64,000 nucleotides of DNA from an uncultured Candidatus Saccharibacteria bacterium (GTDB taxonomy: Bacteria > Patescibacteriota > Saccharimonadia > Saccharimonadales > Saccharimonadaceae), in the NCBI GenBank assembly GCA_948944455.1, contig CARBES010000001.1:1-64000 (forward strand), written 5' to 3'. Shown piece by piece: positions 18,618-26,107 of the stretch (its first letter is position 1; each line of letters starts with the position of its first letter). The notes beneath the pieces were generated by a model. That model did no database searches and was not told where the DNA came from. It worked only from the letters and a program-made list of their open reading frames with translations. Both the position numbers and the translations under genes were made by a program.

Positions 18618-19014
18618 TTAAATTTGTCAATAGTAACAAATAGTTCTCTTCTCAGGGTGAAACCGCTTGTTTTTATCCCTGTCTGAGCTCGCTAGAAGAC
18701 CTAGGAGGGCTCTCTAGCCCCGAAAATGATATAAACACCAGCTTTTTGCTAAAAACGCTAGAATATGCCATGAAACGCGCCAGGGAACATTTTTGGGTTT
18801 TGGCGATATTTTGACAAAATATGGAAATATGGTATTCATAGGAAAATTGCCGTAGTATATATTGTGCGGCAAGCTCATTGGTTGCTTTTATGAAAGGCTA
18901 AAAGAACCGCTTTCTCAGAGAAAACGATTCTGCATGTACTTGAGTATATATTTTGCTGGAAGGCCTTGAATAAAGTAACTAATGGGCTCGCCGTATACTG
19001 TATGTTCGCTACAA
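18618..19014. other. Gene-free stretch with degenerate promoter
   Basis: About 400 nt without a credible ORF. A TTGACA is followed 16 nt later by TATTCA (near 18813-18840), then a stem TTGCCG/CGGCAA. This looks like a worn version of the leadered promoters elsewhere in the window. Nothing else was recognised; a small RNA cannot be excluded. Confidence 0.35.
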
Positions 19015-19239
19015 TCTTCATCCTCCACTTGATATTACTCTATATGACTAGACAACGGAGGGAGAAGCCCCAAAATGTAGAATCGTCAGTGGCTGGGTGG
19101 ATTCCAGTTGTTTTGTCAGCAATGTACATCACACCCAATCGATAACGTGCATTAGTATATCCAGCTGCTACCCAACCAGCTGCGCCATTAGCCCCAATAT
19201 TGCCAGTAGTAGGGTAAGTTGCTCCGCTGCGGACGAAGA
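19015..19239 (-). repeat. Silent single-arm cassette 2
   Basis: The outer repeat (from 19015) is diverged (CTCCACTTGATATTACTC) but still encodes SLRCL on the minus strand. The core CTCCGCTGCGGACGAAGA lies at 19222-19239. There is no second arm, no partner core and no right terminal repeat, so this is a half cassette or a deletion remnant. Confidence 0.8.
19040..19237 (-). pseudogene. Silent C-terminal fragment, cassette 2
   Basis: 65 residues from FVRSG to GFSLRCLVI and a TAG stop created by a two-base change in the end repeat. The variable middle (NGAAGWVAAGYTNARYRLGV and onward) differs from all other arms. No initiator is present. It lies antisense upstream of the secreted protein at 19387. 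Confidence 0.8.
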
Positions 19240-19308
19240 AAGATCAGAAACACGGTTTTGTCCAAAACGGAGAATCCCTACAAAATTCGAAGATTTGCCA
19301 TTCTGCTG

Positions 19309-19337
19309 TTGACTTTGTTATCCCGCTCATGTAATAT
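19309..19337 (+). promoter_or_regulatory. Promoter of the surface protein gene at 19387
   Basis: TTGACT, a 17-bp spacer and TAATAT, about 50 nt before the ATG. An AAGGAGA Shine-Dalgarno site precedes the start. Confidence 0.6.
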
Positions 19338-19386
19338 AAAAGATATAAGGTCACAAAATAAAAATTTTAAACTAAAAGGAGAACTT

Positions 19387-20115
19387 ATGACAAATTTAAC
19401 TAAAGCTATTGCCGTGCTCGGCGTGGTCGCCGGCCTCGGTGTGGCTGCTTTGCCATTAAGCTCGTATGCTGCTGATAACACCGTGAAGTGGGCTCCATCT
19501 ACGGATACCGAAAACCACGATGCTACTAAAATGGGCGGTGATGGTACTGCAAAAGATCCAATGTGGGTCCAGAATAATGTTGGTGTCCAGCTCACTATTG
19601 AAGAAGGGATCCAGATTTCCACTTCAAATGCAACCGATGAGAAAGTCCAGATGGCTCAGAAGACCGGAACTAATGAATTCTATAGCGCCGGCTTTAAGGT
19701 TAATGTTATTGCTAACAACACTGAGGGTTACCATCTTCAAATTAAAGGAAGCGCTACCGAAAATGCTACTTCTTTGACAAATGATGCTAAGGACACTATC
19801 GCTACGCTTGCTAACACCGATCCGGCCAACACAGCTGCACTTGCTCTTAACTCTGGAAAATCCGTATGGGGCTATGGCGTTGGAACAATCGCAGAGGACA
19901 GTACGATTTCTGAGGCTACCACGTTTACTGGCTTGAGCGCAAGCTTTGTAACCATTGCAGCTCATAATGAGGGGGCCACCCCAGCTGCTGGTATTGATAC
20001 TCCTGTAACTTTCGGTGCACTAGTTGCTGACGATCAAGCTTCCGGTACGTATTCTGGGCAAGTTACCTTCCGTGCGACGGCTGCTGCTGAAGCAAGCCCT
20101 GATGCTGGCGCATAA
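19387..20115 (+). CDS. Secreted WxL-like surface protein
   Basis: 242 residues with an Ala-rich signal peptide (residues about 5-28, cleavage after SSYA). An all-beta, Thr/Asn/Ala-rich mature chain follows, ending in a short Pro/Ala/Asp tail. It contains an early VKWAPS segment and a closing GTYSGQVTFRATA strand. This pattern recalls WxL-domain and spore-coat-like proteins in Firmicutes and Saccharibacteria (family inference). The neighbour at 20218 is DUF916-like, and WxL and DUF916 proteins are commonly paired in cell-wall complexes. An RBS sits 7 nt upstream. Confidence 0.75.
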   Translation: MTNLTKAIAVLGVVAGLGVAALPLSSYAADNTVKWAPSTDTENHDATKMGGDGTAKDPMWVQNNVGVQLTIEEGIQISTSNATDEKVQMAQKTGTNEFYSAGFKVNVIANNTEGYHLQIKGSATENATSLTNDAKDTIATLANTDPANTAALALNSGKSVWGYGVGTIAEDSTISEATTFTGLSASFVTIAAHNEGATPAAGIDTPVTFGALVADDQASGTYSGQVTFRATAAAEASPDAGA

Positions 20116-20133
20116 AATATCGCAAGATTAGAG

Positions 20134-20161
20134 AATACCACCCTTCGGGGTGGTATTTTTT
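20134..20161 (+). terminator. Rho-independent terminator
   Basis: AATACCACCC-TTCG-GGGTGGTATT followed by TTTT. It separates the WxL-like gene from the DUF916-like gene. Confidence 0.88.
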
Positions 20162-20217
20162 GTGGTTGTGCTTGCGCGGACGCTACTGTATAATTAATGG
20201 TAAAGTTAAGGAGGAAA

Positions 20218-21141
20218 ATGCAACATATAAAACGCGTATTTTGCGCGCTAGCCGTGCTTCTAGCCATGGCTCCATCAGTTTTTAGCGGGTTTGGTGCGGT
20301 TTATGCCGACGAAGTCCCTACCTATCGCCTCGGTGTTACCCCGACCCAAGATAACTTGGGCAAAATCGAGCCAGGCAAAACTTATACTAGCACTTTCAAA
20401 GTGAAGAATACTGGACGCGAAGCTTTTCGCTATCGCATCGGATTCTCGGCTTACGCAGTCGAAGGGGATAATTATGAACCAGTTTATGATAAACCGAGTT
20501 CTTATATCGAAATTTCCGACTGGATTACGGTATCGAAAGCTACAGGTGAACTAGAATCCGGCAAAGAAGACGAAATTACTTACAAAATTAACGTTCCGGA
20601 AGATGCCCATGGTGGTTCGCAAAGCGCTGTGATTGTCGTAGAAATGCTGAACCCAGATTCTGACAAGAATTCTACCGCCGTCGAGACGGTCCAGCAGGTC
20701 GGTTATCTCGTCTTCGGTAACGTTGATGGCGACACTACTCGCACTGCGAACATTCTCGAGAACAAAATCCCTAGCTTCATCTTCGACCCCCCCATCGTCG
20801 CTACTTCGGTCGTCGAGAACACTGGTAACGTCTATACGAACGCTTCCTATACTCTCCAAGTTTTCCCGCTTTTTGGTAACGAGGAGATCTATACTACCGA
20901 AGAAAACCCTGAGCTTAAGGTGATCTTCCCGGAGACTAAGCGCTATAGCGAAGTCGCGTGGGAAGGTGCGCCAGCTCTCGGTATCTTCCGTGTGAAGCAA
21001 ACCATCAAGATCTTCGATGAAGTCTCTGAGGTAGAGAAGCTAGTCTTCCTTTGCCCGCTCTGGTTCATTGCTATCATCCTCCTACTAATCTTCTTGATCA
21101 TCTTCTGGATTGTCAGCCGCATTCGCGGGCGTAAGGAATAA
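20218..21141 (+). CDS. DUF916-like surface protein with C-terminal anchor
   Basis: 307 residues. A signal peptide (residues about 4-28) is followed by two Ig-like beta domains. The first has the pattern GKIEPGKTYTSTFKVKNTG near residue 48. A single C-terminal helix (about 277-300) ends in a basic RIRGRKE stop-transfer. This is the layout of DUF916/DUF3324-type peptidoglycan- or WxL-binding proteins. A paralog lies at the right end of the window. The start is the ATG after AAGGAGG; an ATG 21 nt upstream overlaps the transcription start after a TATAAT box. A run of seven C lies near 20787-20793. Confidence 0.78.
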   Translation: MQHIKRVFCALAVLLAMAPSVFSGFGAVYADEVPTYRLGVTPTQDNLGKIEPGKTYTSTFKVKNTGREAFRYRIGFSAYAVEGDNYEPVYDKPSSYIEISDWITVSKATGELESGKEDEITYKINVPEDAHGGSQSAVIVVEMLNPDSDKNSTAVETVQQVGYLVFGNVDGDTTRTANILENKIPSFIFDPPIVATSVVENTGNVYTNASYTLQVFPLFGNEEIYTTEENPELKVIFPETKRYSEVAWEGAPALGIFRVKQTIKIFDEVSEVEKLVFLCPLWFIAIILLLIFLIIFWIVSRIRGRKE

Positions 21142-21165
21142 AGACAGATACGAACAAGCGTAATA

Positions 21166-21196
21166 AGGGAACAGGCGGGCTTGGTGCCTGTTCCCT
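21166..21196 (+). terminator. Hairpin terminator
   Basis: AGGGAACAGGC / GCCTGTTCCCT, an 11-bp stem, followed by a weak GATTT tail. Confidence 0.65.
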
Positions 21197-21237
21197 GATT
21201 TGCTAGAACATGATATAATGGAAGCGGAGTAAAAACA

Positions 21238-21384
21238 ATGAAAAAACAGCAATATATCATAGTTAATCAGTCAGATTTTAGAAACTTGTCTAGCGGTTCT
21301 CAAAGGATGACCGCAGAACAGAAAAAGGATTGGCAGAAAAGAATTAAAAAAATTGTTGACAACTATGATTACCAGTCTGTCTAG
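21238..21384 (+). CDS. Small ORF upstream of PIN gene, possible antitoxin
   Basis: 48 codons, highly charged with a Lys/Gln-rich helical C-terminal half (AEQKKDWQKRIKKIVDN). It has a TATAAT box (about 21214) and a GGAG Shine-Dalgarno site, so it looks expressed. It precedes a PIN-domain gene by 43 nt on the same strand. Small charged ORF before PIN RNase is the usual antitoxin-toxin order, but no known antitoxin fold was recognised. Confidence 0.5.
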   Translation: MKKQQYIIVNQSDFRNLSSGSQRMTAEQKKDWQKRIKKIVDNYDYQSV

Positions 21385-21427
21385 CCTGCAATATTAAACA
21401 ATAAATGGCTCCTCCTATCTACTGTAT

Positions 21428-22033
21428 ATGCCCAATTTATTCTATAACCCCAATTTGCCAGAAAAACTGAAAAAGTCAGGTCTAGTGATTGACACCAATG
21501 TGCTAGTCCAGGCAGCAATGTCTCCAGAATTACAAGAGCTATTGATAAGCATTCGCAAGGCGGGCTGTTTTGTTTTCACTACAAGCAATGTTCGCTCTGA
21601 GTTCTTACGCGGGGCAGCAAGCTTAGAAAACCGTAACAACCTCGAGAGGCTCTTTGGCGAGCTGGGTGTACCTCTAATCCAGGGCATCGACAGCAACATG
21701 TTCTCAAAAGAAGCCGCTAGATTTCAACTTCTACTTCATAAATTGGTACCAAAAGCTAGCATTCCAGACGAAGAACTTTTGTTTATTGCAGCAAAATATA
21801 AGGTTAGTAAAAATGACGAAACTGTCAAATTCGGCGTTAAGCTATTGAGCGGCAACCACAAGGATGTTCCGCCGGCATTGTATGAGTGTGAGGACGTAAT
21901 TAGTATATATGGCAAGGGTGACGGCGGCAAGGGTGAAGTTCGTAGCCTAGCTATATACTCGATTAAGACTAGCCGCTTTAACGAAAAGATGGCTGATAAT
22001 TCAGTAACCCTTGCCACAGAGATAAAATTGTAG
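21428..22033 (+). CDS. PIN-domain protein (putative RNase)
   Basis: 201 residues. Seen: the first acidic position and fold start VIDTNVLV (residues about 20-27), a second acidic residue in NVRSEFLRG near 58, and a possible later site around GNHKDVPPALYE. PIN domains are Mg-dependent endoribonucleases, often toxins. At 201 residues it is longer than typical VapC (about 130), with an extra C-terminal region, so it may be another PIN subgroup. Weak RBS. rplY follows within 35 nt. Confidence 0.7.
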   Translation: MPNLFYNPNLPEKLKKSGLVIDTNVLVQAAMSPELQELLISIRKAGCFVFTTSNVRSEFLRGAASLENRNNLERLFGELGVPLIQGIDSNMFSKEAARFQLLLHKLVPKASIPDEELLFIAAKYKVSKNDETVKFGVKLLSGNHKDVPPALYECEDVISIYGKGDGGKGEVRSLAIYSIKTSRFNEKMADNSVTLATEIKL

Positions 22034-22067
22034 TAAAATAGTCAAAACAAAAGGAGTTTAATACCAT

Positions 22068-22715
22068 ATGTCTAATCAATTAGTTTTGGAGAAACGCACC
22101 GAGAGCGGCCGCAAGGCGAAGGCTCTACGTGCTGCTGGCTTGATTCCGTCGGTGGTCTATGGCCTCGAAACGCCGATTCTTGCCTCTTCTACTTATAATG
22201 CAACCGAGAAAGTCTTGCTCGAAGCTGGCTATCACTCGCCGATTGAGCTCATGATCGACGGTAAGCCACAGCTCGCTATCGCTAAGGATATCGCGGTCGA
22301 CCCAGTTAGTCGTCGTATTATTAACGTCGAGTTCCAAGCGGTCTCTGCCGACGAAATCGTCGAAGCGACTACTCCGATTCGTATCGCAAACTACGAGCAG
22401 TCCGAAGCTTCGAAGCTCCACTATGTCTTGCTTCAGGTTATGGAAGAGATCGACGTCAAGGCCAAACCAGCCGATCTTCCGGAAGAGTTGGTTGCCGACG
22501 GCGCCAAGCTCGCTGGTCTTGATGGTAAGTTGACGGTTGCTGATCTCCAGATGCCGAATGGCGTTGAGCTAGTTGATAAGGAGCTCAGTGAGAACACTGT
22601 TATTGCGAACGTTTACGATCCGGCTGCTGAGGCTGCTGCTCGTGAAGCTGAAGCTGAAACGCCGGCTACCGAAGCCGCCGAGGCTCCTGCCGCCGAAGCT
22701 GAAAAAGCCGAGTAA
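22068..22715 (+). CDS. rplY: 50S ribosomal protein L25/CTC
   Basis: 215 residues of the CTC-type L25, which binds 5S rRNA. Seen: an N-terminal RNA-binding domain (KRTESGRKAKALRAAGLIPSVVYG), the DPVSRRIINVEFQAV segment near residue 84, and the C-terminal beta domain. An acidic Ala/Glu/Pro tail of about 30 residues follows and looks like low-complexity disorder. An AAAAGGAG Shine-Dalgarno site lies 11 nt before the ATG. Confidence 0.93.
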   Translation: MSNQLVLEKRTESGRKAKALRAAGLIPSVVYGLETPILASSTYNATEKVLLEAGYHSPIELMIDGKPQLAIAKDIAVDPVSRRIINVEFQAVSADEIVEATTPIRIANYEQSEASKLHYVLLQVMEEIDVKAKPADLPEELVADGAKLAGLDGKLTVADLQMPNGVELVDKELSENTVIANVYDPAAEAAAREAEAETPATEAAEAPAAEAEKAE

Positions 22716-22758
22716 ACTTGTAATATTTTGCTATATAATCTCAATATTGCTGCCACAG

Positions 22759-22780
22759 AGCTCCCGCTAGGGGAGCTTTT
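22759..22780 (+). terminator. Terminator of rplY
   Basis: AGCTCCC / GGGAGCT with a short loop, then TTTT. Confidence 0.8.
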
Positions 22781-22823
22781 GGCTTATAAAATTCTATTCT
22801 TGCCAATATAAACATAAAAATTA

Positions 22824-22852
22824 TTGACAATTTTGCAAATCTATGCTACAAT
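22824..22852 (+). promoter_or_regulatory. TTGACA-N17-TACAAT promoter with hairpin leader
   Basis: TTGACA at 22824-22829 and TACAAT at 22847-22852. The leader of about 50 nt contains ATCTTTC/GGAAGAT (7 bp with one G-U) and a GAGGAG site before the ATG at 22910. Confidence 0.75.
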
Positions 22853-22909
22853 GGCAGTAGACGATCTTTCTTGAAAAGGGAAGATAGTAGATTTTGAGGA
22901 GTTGATTGT

Positions 22910-23350
22910 ATGTTATTCCGTAATCTGCGCCATGGATCGAACAGCCGCCGCACTGTGGGCAACCCTCACTGTATCAGTGAAAGCCTGATTATACGAGAAT
23001 TCGTGGGCGGCAATGTCGGACCCAGCTACAGCGAAGCCTACCGGTTCTATATGAACGAGTTTCGCACCCATATCCCGCAGGGCGGGTTCTGCTTGGTCTG
23101 CGGCTTTACTCTGATCGCGACTGCGGTTCGGGTATTTGCCGCGCTAAAAACTCAGAACGGTTTCTTCCATGATACCACAGGTGCGAGTATTACTGCCTTC
23201 TTGGCCGCCATGTGCCTGCTTTGCGGATATGGCTGGCTGATGCCGCGCCGGGAAGCTCACCGCTTCGCACGCTACGCCTGCGGTCAGACCGACAACGTTC
23301 GAACTGCCTACGCTCGGGCGGTGCAAAACGGCATCTGTGCCGACATCTAA
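22910..23350 (+). CDS. Two-TM membrane protein, unknown
   Basis: A 146-residue protein with a basic N terminus and two hydrophobic helices (residues about 60-80 and 95-112, the first with CLVCGF and the second with CLLCGYGW). A basic/Tyr-containing C-terminal tail follows. Base composition looks GC-richer than rplY by eye. It has the leadered promoter shared with other atypical genes in this window. No family recognised. Confidence 0.6.
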   Translation: MLFRNLRHGSNSRRTVGNPHCISESLIIREFVGGNVGPSYSEAYRFYMNEFRTHIPQGGFCLVCGFTLIATAVRVFAALKTQNGFFHDTTGASITAFLAAMCLLCGYGWLMPRREAHRFARYACGQTDNVRTAYARAVQNGICADI

Positions 23351-23433
23351 GACCTAACTATCGTAGGTGATTCGTCGCGCAATTTAACTTGCGCAATCAG
23401 AGTCCAACAACCATAGTAAGCAACTTCTTTCGC

Positions 23434-23463
23434 AAATGGCGCCGGGTAACTGGCGCCATTTTA
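23434..23463 (+). terminator. Terminator
   Basis: AAATGGCGCC / GGCGCCATTT with an 8-nt loop, followed by T. It lies about 85 nt after the stop of the gene at 22910. Confidence 0.8.
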
Positions 23464-23514
23464 GCCTTATAAACCTCCCGCCCTGGCTAGAATATATACT
23501 TAAGGCTAGAAAAG

Positions 23515-23545
23515 TAAAAACGGCCGCAACAGAACGTTGCGGCCG
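23515..23545 (-). terminator. Terminator of the minus-strand gene 23609-23989
   Basis: CGGCCGCAAC / GTTGCGGCCG, a 10-bp stem, with TTTTT on the minus strand. Confidence 0.8.
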
Positions 23546-23608
23546 GGCATGAAAGGTGCTGCGTTGTGCTGGTGGTTAAATCTAGGCATGGTTATTCAGT
23601 GAGGCGGG

Positions 23609-23989
23609 TTAAACTACGCTGGGGAACTGCCGTTGCACCAAATCGATGATGTCACGGCGGAGCGCGTCAATGTCGTCCGGGCTGTAGGCGGGCTTTCCGT
23701 TCATGATTTGCGTGATCGCATCTGTGGTACTCTGAGGCGTGCCGTGCGGCGACTCCAAGTAGGAAACCAGCTCGCGGCACTCGCCACAGGCGTCCTGCAG
23801 ATCATCCGTCGCCTCAAAATATCCGATTAGTTCGTTAGGGGTCTTCTCGTACCCGTCCATGGCGCCGGACTGGAAAATCTCGTCAATATTGCTCAAAATC
23901 CGTTTCAGTTTGTCTTGAGGAATGTCTTCCTGGCGGCGACAGTGCTGGACGGCGAGCCTCTCATGAAGAGTGTTGACACCTTTTCCCAT
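23609..23989 (-). CDS. Small acidic cytoplasmic protein, unknown
   Basis: 126 residues from MGKGVNTLHERLA. The frame is open further upstream, but the ATG at 23989 follows an AAAGGA site in a leader that begins at the promoter 24058-24086, so the longer form is rejected. The protein is helical and acidic with no membrane segment, three Cys residues (HC, ACGEC) and a C-terminal SPDDIDALRRDIIDLV helix. No family recognised. It is flanked by cassette 3 upstream. Confidence 0.6.
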   Translation of the reverse strand: MGKGVNTLHERLAVQHCRRQEDIPQDKLKRILSNIDEIFQSGAMDGYEKTPNELIGYFEATDDLQDACGECRELVSYLESPHGTPQSTTDAITQIMNGKPAYSPDDIDALRRDIIDLVQRQFPSVV

Positions 23990-24057
23990 TTCACAATCGT
24001 TCCTTTCTGTCAAAAATCGCCAAAAGGCGTGCGACGCATAGAAATGCATACCTTTTC

Positions 24058-24086
24058 ATTGTAGCACAGATTCACAATTTTGTCAA
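24058..24086 (-). promoter_or_regulatory. TTGACA-N17-TACAAT promoter with hairpin leader
   Basis: Minus strand: TTGACA (24081-24086), spacer 17, TACAAT (24058-24063). The leader of about 65 nt folds as AAAGGTATGC / GCACGCCTTT (one mismatch, one G-U) and drives the gene ending at 23609. Confidence 0.75.
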
Positions 24087-24146
24087 TAAGTAATACATAT
24101 TTTTGCCAGCTAGGACTAGCTTAACCTTCTCCATCCTCCCTTGATT

Positions 24147-24338
24147 ACTCTCTATGGCTAGACAACGGAGGGAGTAACCACGTTGAACAGAATATGAGGT
24201 GCTAGATATGATTCTTTCTTCAAGGACAAATCGCCCGGCCCGACCCGTTCCTAGTGCATTGCCACCCCAGTACTCACCATCCCAACCTGGCAGATGATAA
24301 GTATGATCATTATCGAATATCCCGCTGCGGACGACATA
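24147..24338 (-). pseudogene. Silent C-terminal fragment, cassette 3 left arm
   Basis: Begins YVVRSG, has a variable middle with GWDGEYWGGNALG, and reaches GYSLRCLAIE. A 2-nt CT insertion in the end repeat (CTCTCT for CTCT) removes the usual stop, so the frame runs on for about 25 more residues to 24072. No initiator is present in the cassette core. Confidence 0.8.
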
Positions 24339-24344
24339 CTTTTC

Positions 24345-24545
24345 TTCGTCCGCAGCGGGTATCCAAATCATTGGTCCGGAGTTTTTCGAGAAGGTGGTAG
24401 TTATAATTATTCTTGGGCAGGTCAAGCAAAAAACGATAGCTCGGACTATTCTTTATGTTTAGGTATATGGCCGTCTGTAAGCAATACTAACTATGAGGCG
24501 TATAGATATTTCGCACCTTCCCTCCGTTGTCTAGCCATAGAGTAA
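24345..24545 (+). pseudogene. Silent C-terminal fragment, cassette 3 right arm
   Basis: 66 residues from FVRSG to PSLRCLAIE and TAA. The variable middle contains GGSYNYSWAGQA and YSLCLGIW. The frame is open upstream to 24294 by chance, without an RBS or promoter. Confidence 0.8.
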
Positions 24546-24563
24546 TCAAGGGAGGATGAAGAA

Positions 24564-24844
24564 GAAAAAGAAGCTGGCTTTCTGATTTTTCTAAAGGTGG
24601 GTCTACTATTCTCTACGAGAGGATCCGGACTTACGAGCGCCGATTCAAACATCTGAGAGAAAAGATAATCTTGCTATCTTTTCCGAAGATGAGCAGAATC
24701 GGGAAGCTCCAAAGGAGCCGATGGTTAAGCGCGCCATACCCGCAACGGCGGGCTATGGCGACGCGGGCCGAGAAAAGAGCCATTAACAAACTACTGGACT
24801 AGGAACGAATATTATCTTTCCATCATTTATGTTATAATATTCTC
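24564..24844 (+). other. Structured gene-free stretch
   Basis: No ORF is supported. Seen: AAAGATAATCTTGCTATCTTTT (a small hairpin near 24662), GGCTCC-type complementarity, and a strong compound hairpin near 24735-24765 (CGCCATA-CCCGC-AACG-GCGGG-C-TATGGCG). The promoter of the desulfurase lies at its right end. It could contain a small RNA; RNase P, SRP and tmRNA signatures were not found. Confidence 0.4.
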
Positions 24845-26020
24845 ATGAATCCCCAGATTTATCTTGATCATGCCGCCGCTACTCCGGTTAGCCCGAAAGC
24901 ACTCGCCGCGATGCAGCCTTATTTTTCTGAGCTCTTTTATAACCCTTCCGCCCCTTATCTTCCAGCTAAGCGAGTGCGCGAGGCTTATGAGATGGCGAAG
25001 GACACGATTGCGCACGTAATTGGCGCGAAGGGGGTTGATCTAGTGATTACCTCTGGAGCAACCGAATCTATTAACCTAGCGTTCACGTCTTGTCGGGGTA
25101 AAGTCCTTACTTTGCCGATTGAGCACGCGGCGGTGCTAGAAGCTGCTAAATTGCATGATTACGACTTGATTAAGGTGAATCGCACTGGGCTGATTGATCT
25201 AGCGGATTTTCGGCAAAAACTTACGCCAGATGTTGAACTAGTCTCGGTTTCGTTGGCAAATAATGAGCTTGGCACGATTCAGCCGCTCGCCGAAATTGCC
25301 GAAATCATCCGCGCCGAACGTCAAAGCCGCCTCGGAAATGACAATTCTACGCCTCTATATTTTCATTCCGACGCTTCGCAAGCTCTTAATTTGCTGGATA
25401 TTAACGTCGCGCGCTTAGGCGTAGACCTTTTAACGCTTAACGCCGCTAAATGTGGCGGACCGAAAGGAGTCGGAGCACTCTATTTGGCGCATGGTGTTAA
25501 GTTATCTCCGGTTGCGGTTGGTGGTGGTCAGGAGCGTGGCTTACGTAGTGGTACTGAGAATGTCCCCGGCGTAATCGGCTTTGCGACGGCAGCTTCCGAG
25601 GCGAAAGCACATCTCGCTGGTAGCCGCAAAAAATATCAAGAAATGGCAAAAGTCTTACGTGCTGAGTTGGCTAATCTTGCAGAATCTAGCCATTTTCCGG
25701 CGCCAGTTTTCCTTGGTAATCCAAAGCATCAGCTAGCGAATTTTGCCCCGGTATGCTTTCCGGGTCTAGACGCAGAGCGTCTGATCTATAAGCTCGAACA
25801 GCAGGGAATTTACTTGTCGACTGGTGCCGCTTGTGCTGCAAATAAGGGCAACAAATCGCATGTGTTGGCGGCGATCGGTCTTTCTGATCCGGAAATCGCC
25901 GGCTCGCTTCGGATATCGCTTGGCAGTACGAATACGCTTGAACAAATCAAGCGAGCCGCTCTTGCTATCCGTGAAGCGGTCGAGCAAGAATATCGTCGTC
26001 TAGCGAAAGCTACTTTGTAA
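24845..26020 (+). CDS. Cysteine desulfurase (IscS/NifS family)
   Basis: PLP enzyme of 391 residues that removes sulfur from cysteine as an enzyme-bound persulfide. Seen: YLDHAAATPVS at the start, SGATESINLA near residue 67, the PLP lysine in NAAKCGGPKG near 206 (the usual His before Lys is replaced by Ala), and the catalytic Cys in STGAACAAN near 330. The next gene is mnmA, so the likely role is supplying sulfur for tRNA 2-thiouridine, possibly also Fe-S clusters. Leaderless start after TATAAT. Confidence 0.92.
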   Translation: MNPQIYLDHAAATPVSPKALAAMQPYFSELFYNPSAPYLPAKRVREAYEMAKDTIAHVIGAKGVDLVITSGATESINLAFTSCRGKVLTLPIEHAAVLEAAKLHDYDLIKVNRTGLIDLADFRQKLTPDVELVSVSLANNELGTIQPLAEIAEIIRAERQSRLGNDNSTPLYFHSDASQALNLLDINVARLGVDLLTLNAAKCGGPKGVGALYLAHGVKLSPVAVGGGQERGLRSGTENVPGVIGFATAASEAKAHLAGSRKKYQEMAKVLRAELANLAESSHFPAPVFLGNPKHQLANFAPVCFPGLDAERLIYKLEQQGIYLSTGAACAANKGNKSHVLAAIGLSDPEIAGSLRISLGSTNTLEQIKRAALAIREAVEQEYRRLAKATL

Positions 26021-26107
26021 GATAAAGGCCTACGAAAATCTTAATCACGAAACTCTCAATACCGGCAGTTTTCTAGCTAAAAAACGAAAATATGCTATAA
26101 TATAGGC

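Larger units (their letters stand above)
24118..24563. repeat. Silent two-arm cassette 3
   Basis: Terminal inverted repeats at about 24127-24174 and 24519-24563. The central inverted repeat CCCGCTGCGGACGA (24321-24334) / TCGTCCGCAGCGGG (24346-24359) has only an 11-nt spacer, unlike the 30-nt spacer of cassettes 1 and 4. The left edge shares TAGCTTAACCTTCTCC with cassette 4. Confidence 0.85.

Noticed and set aside
18618..19014. RNase P, tmRNA, SRP or 6S RNA in the gene-free stretch
   Set aside because: No signature sequence of these RNAs was recognised by eye; only a weak promoter-like sequence and a short stem are visible.
24072..24425. Open frames 24072-24425 (minus), 24294-24545 (plus) and 39142-39345 (minus) as independent genes
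   Set aside because: They are chance extensions of silent arms to an ATG with no RBS or promoter. The supported unit is the arm from the core to the end block.
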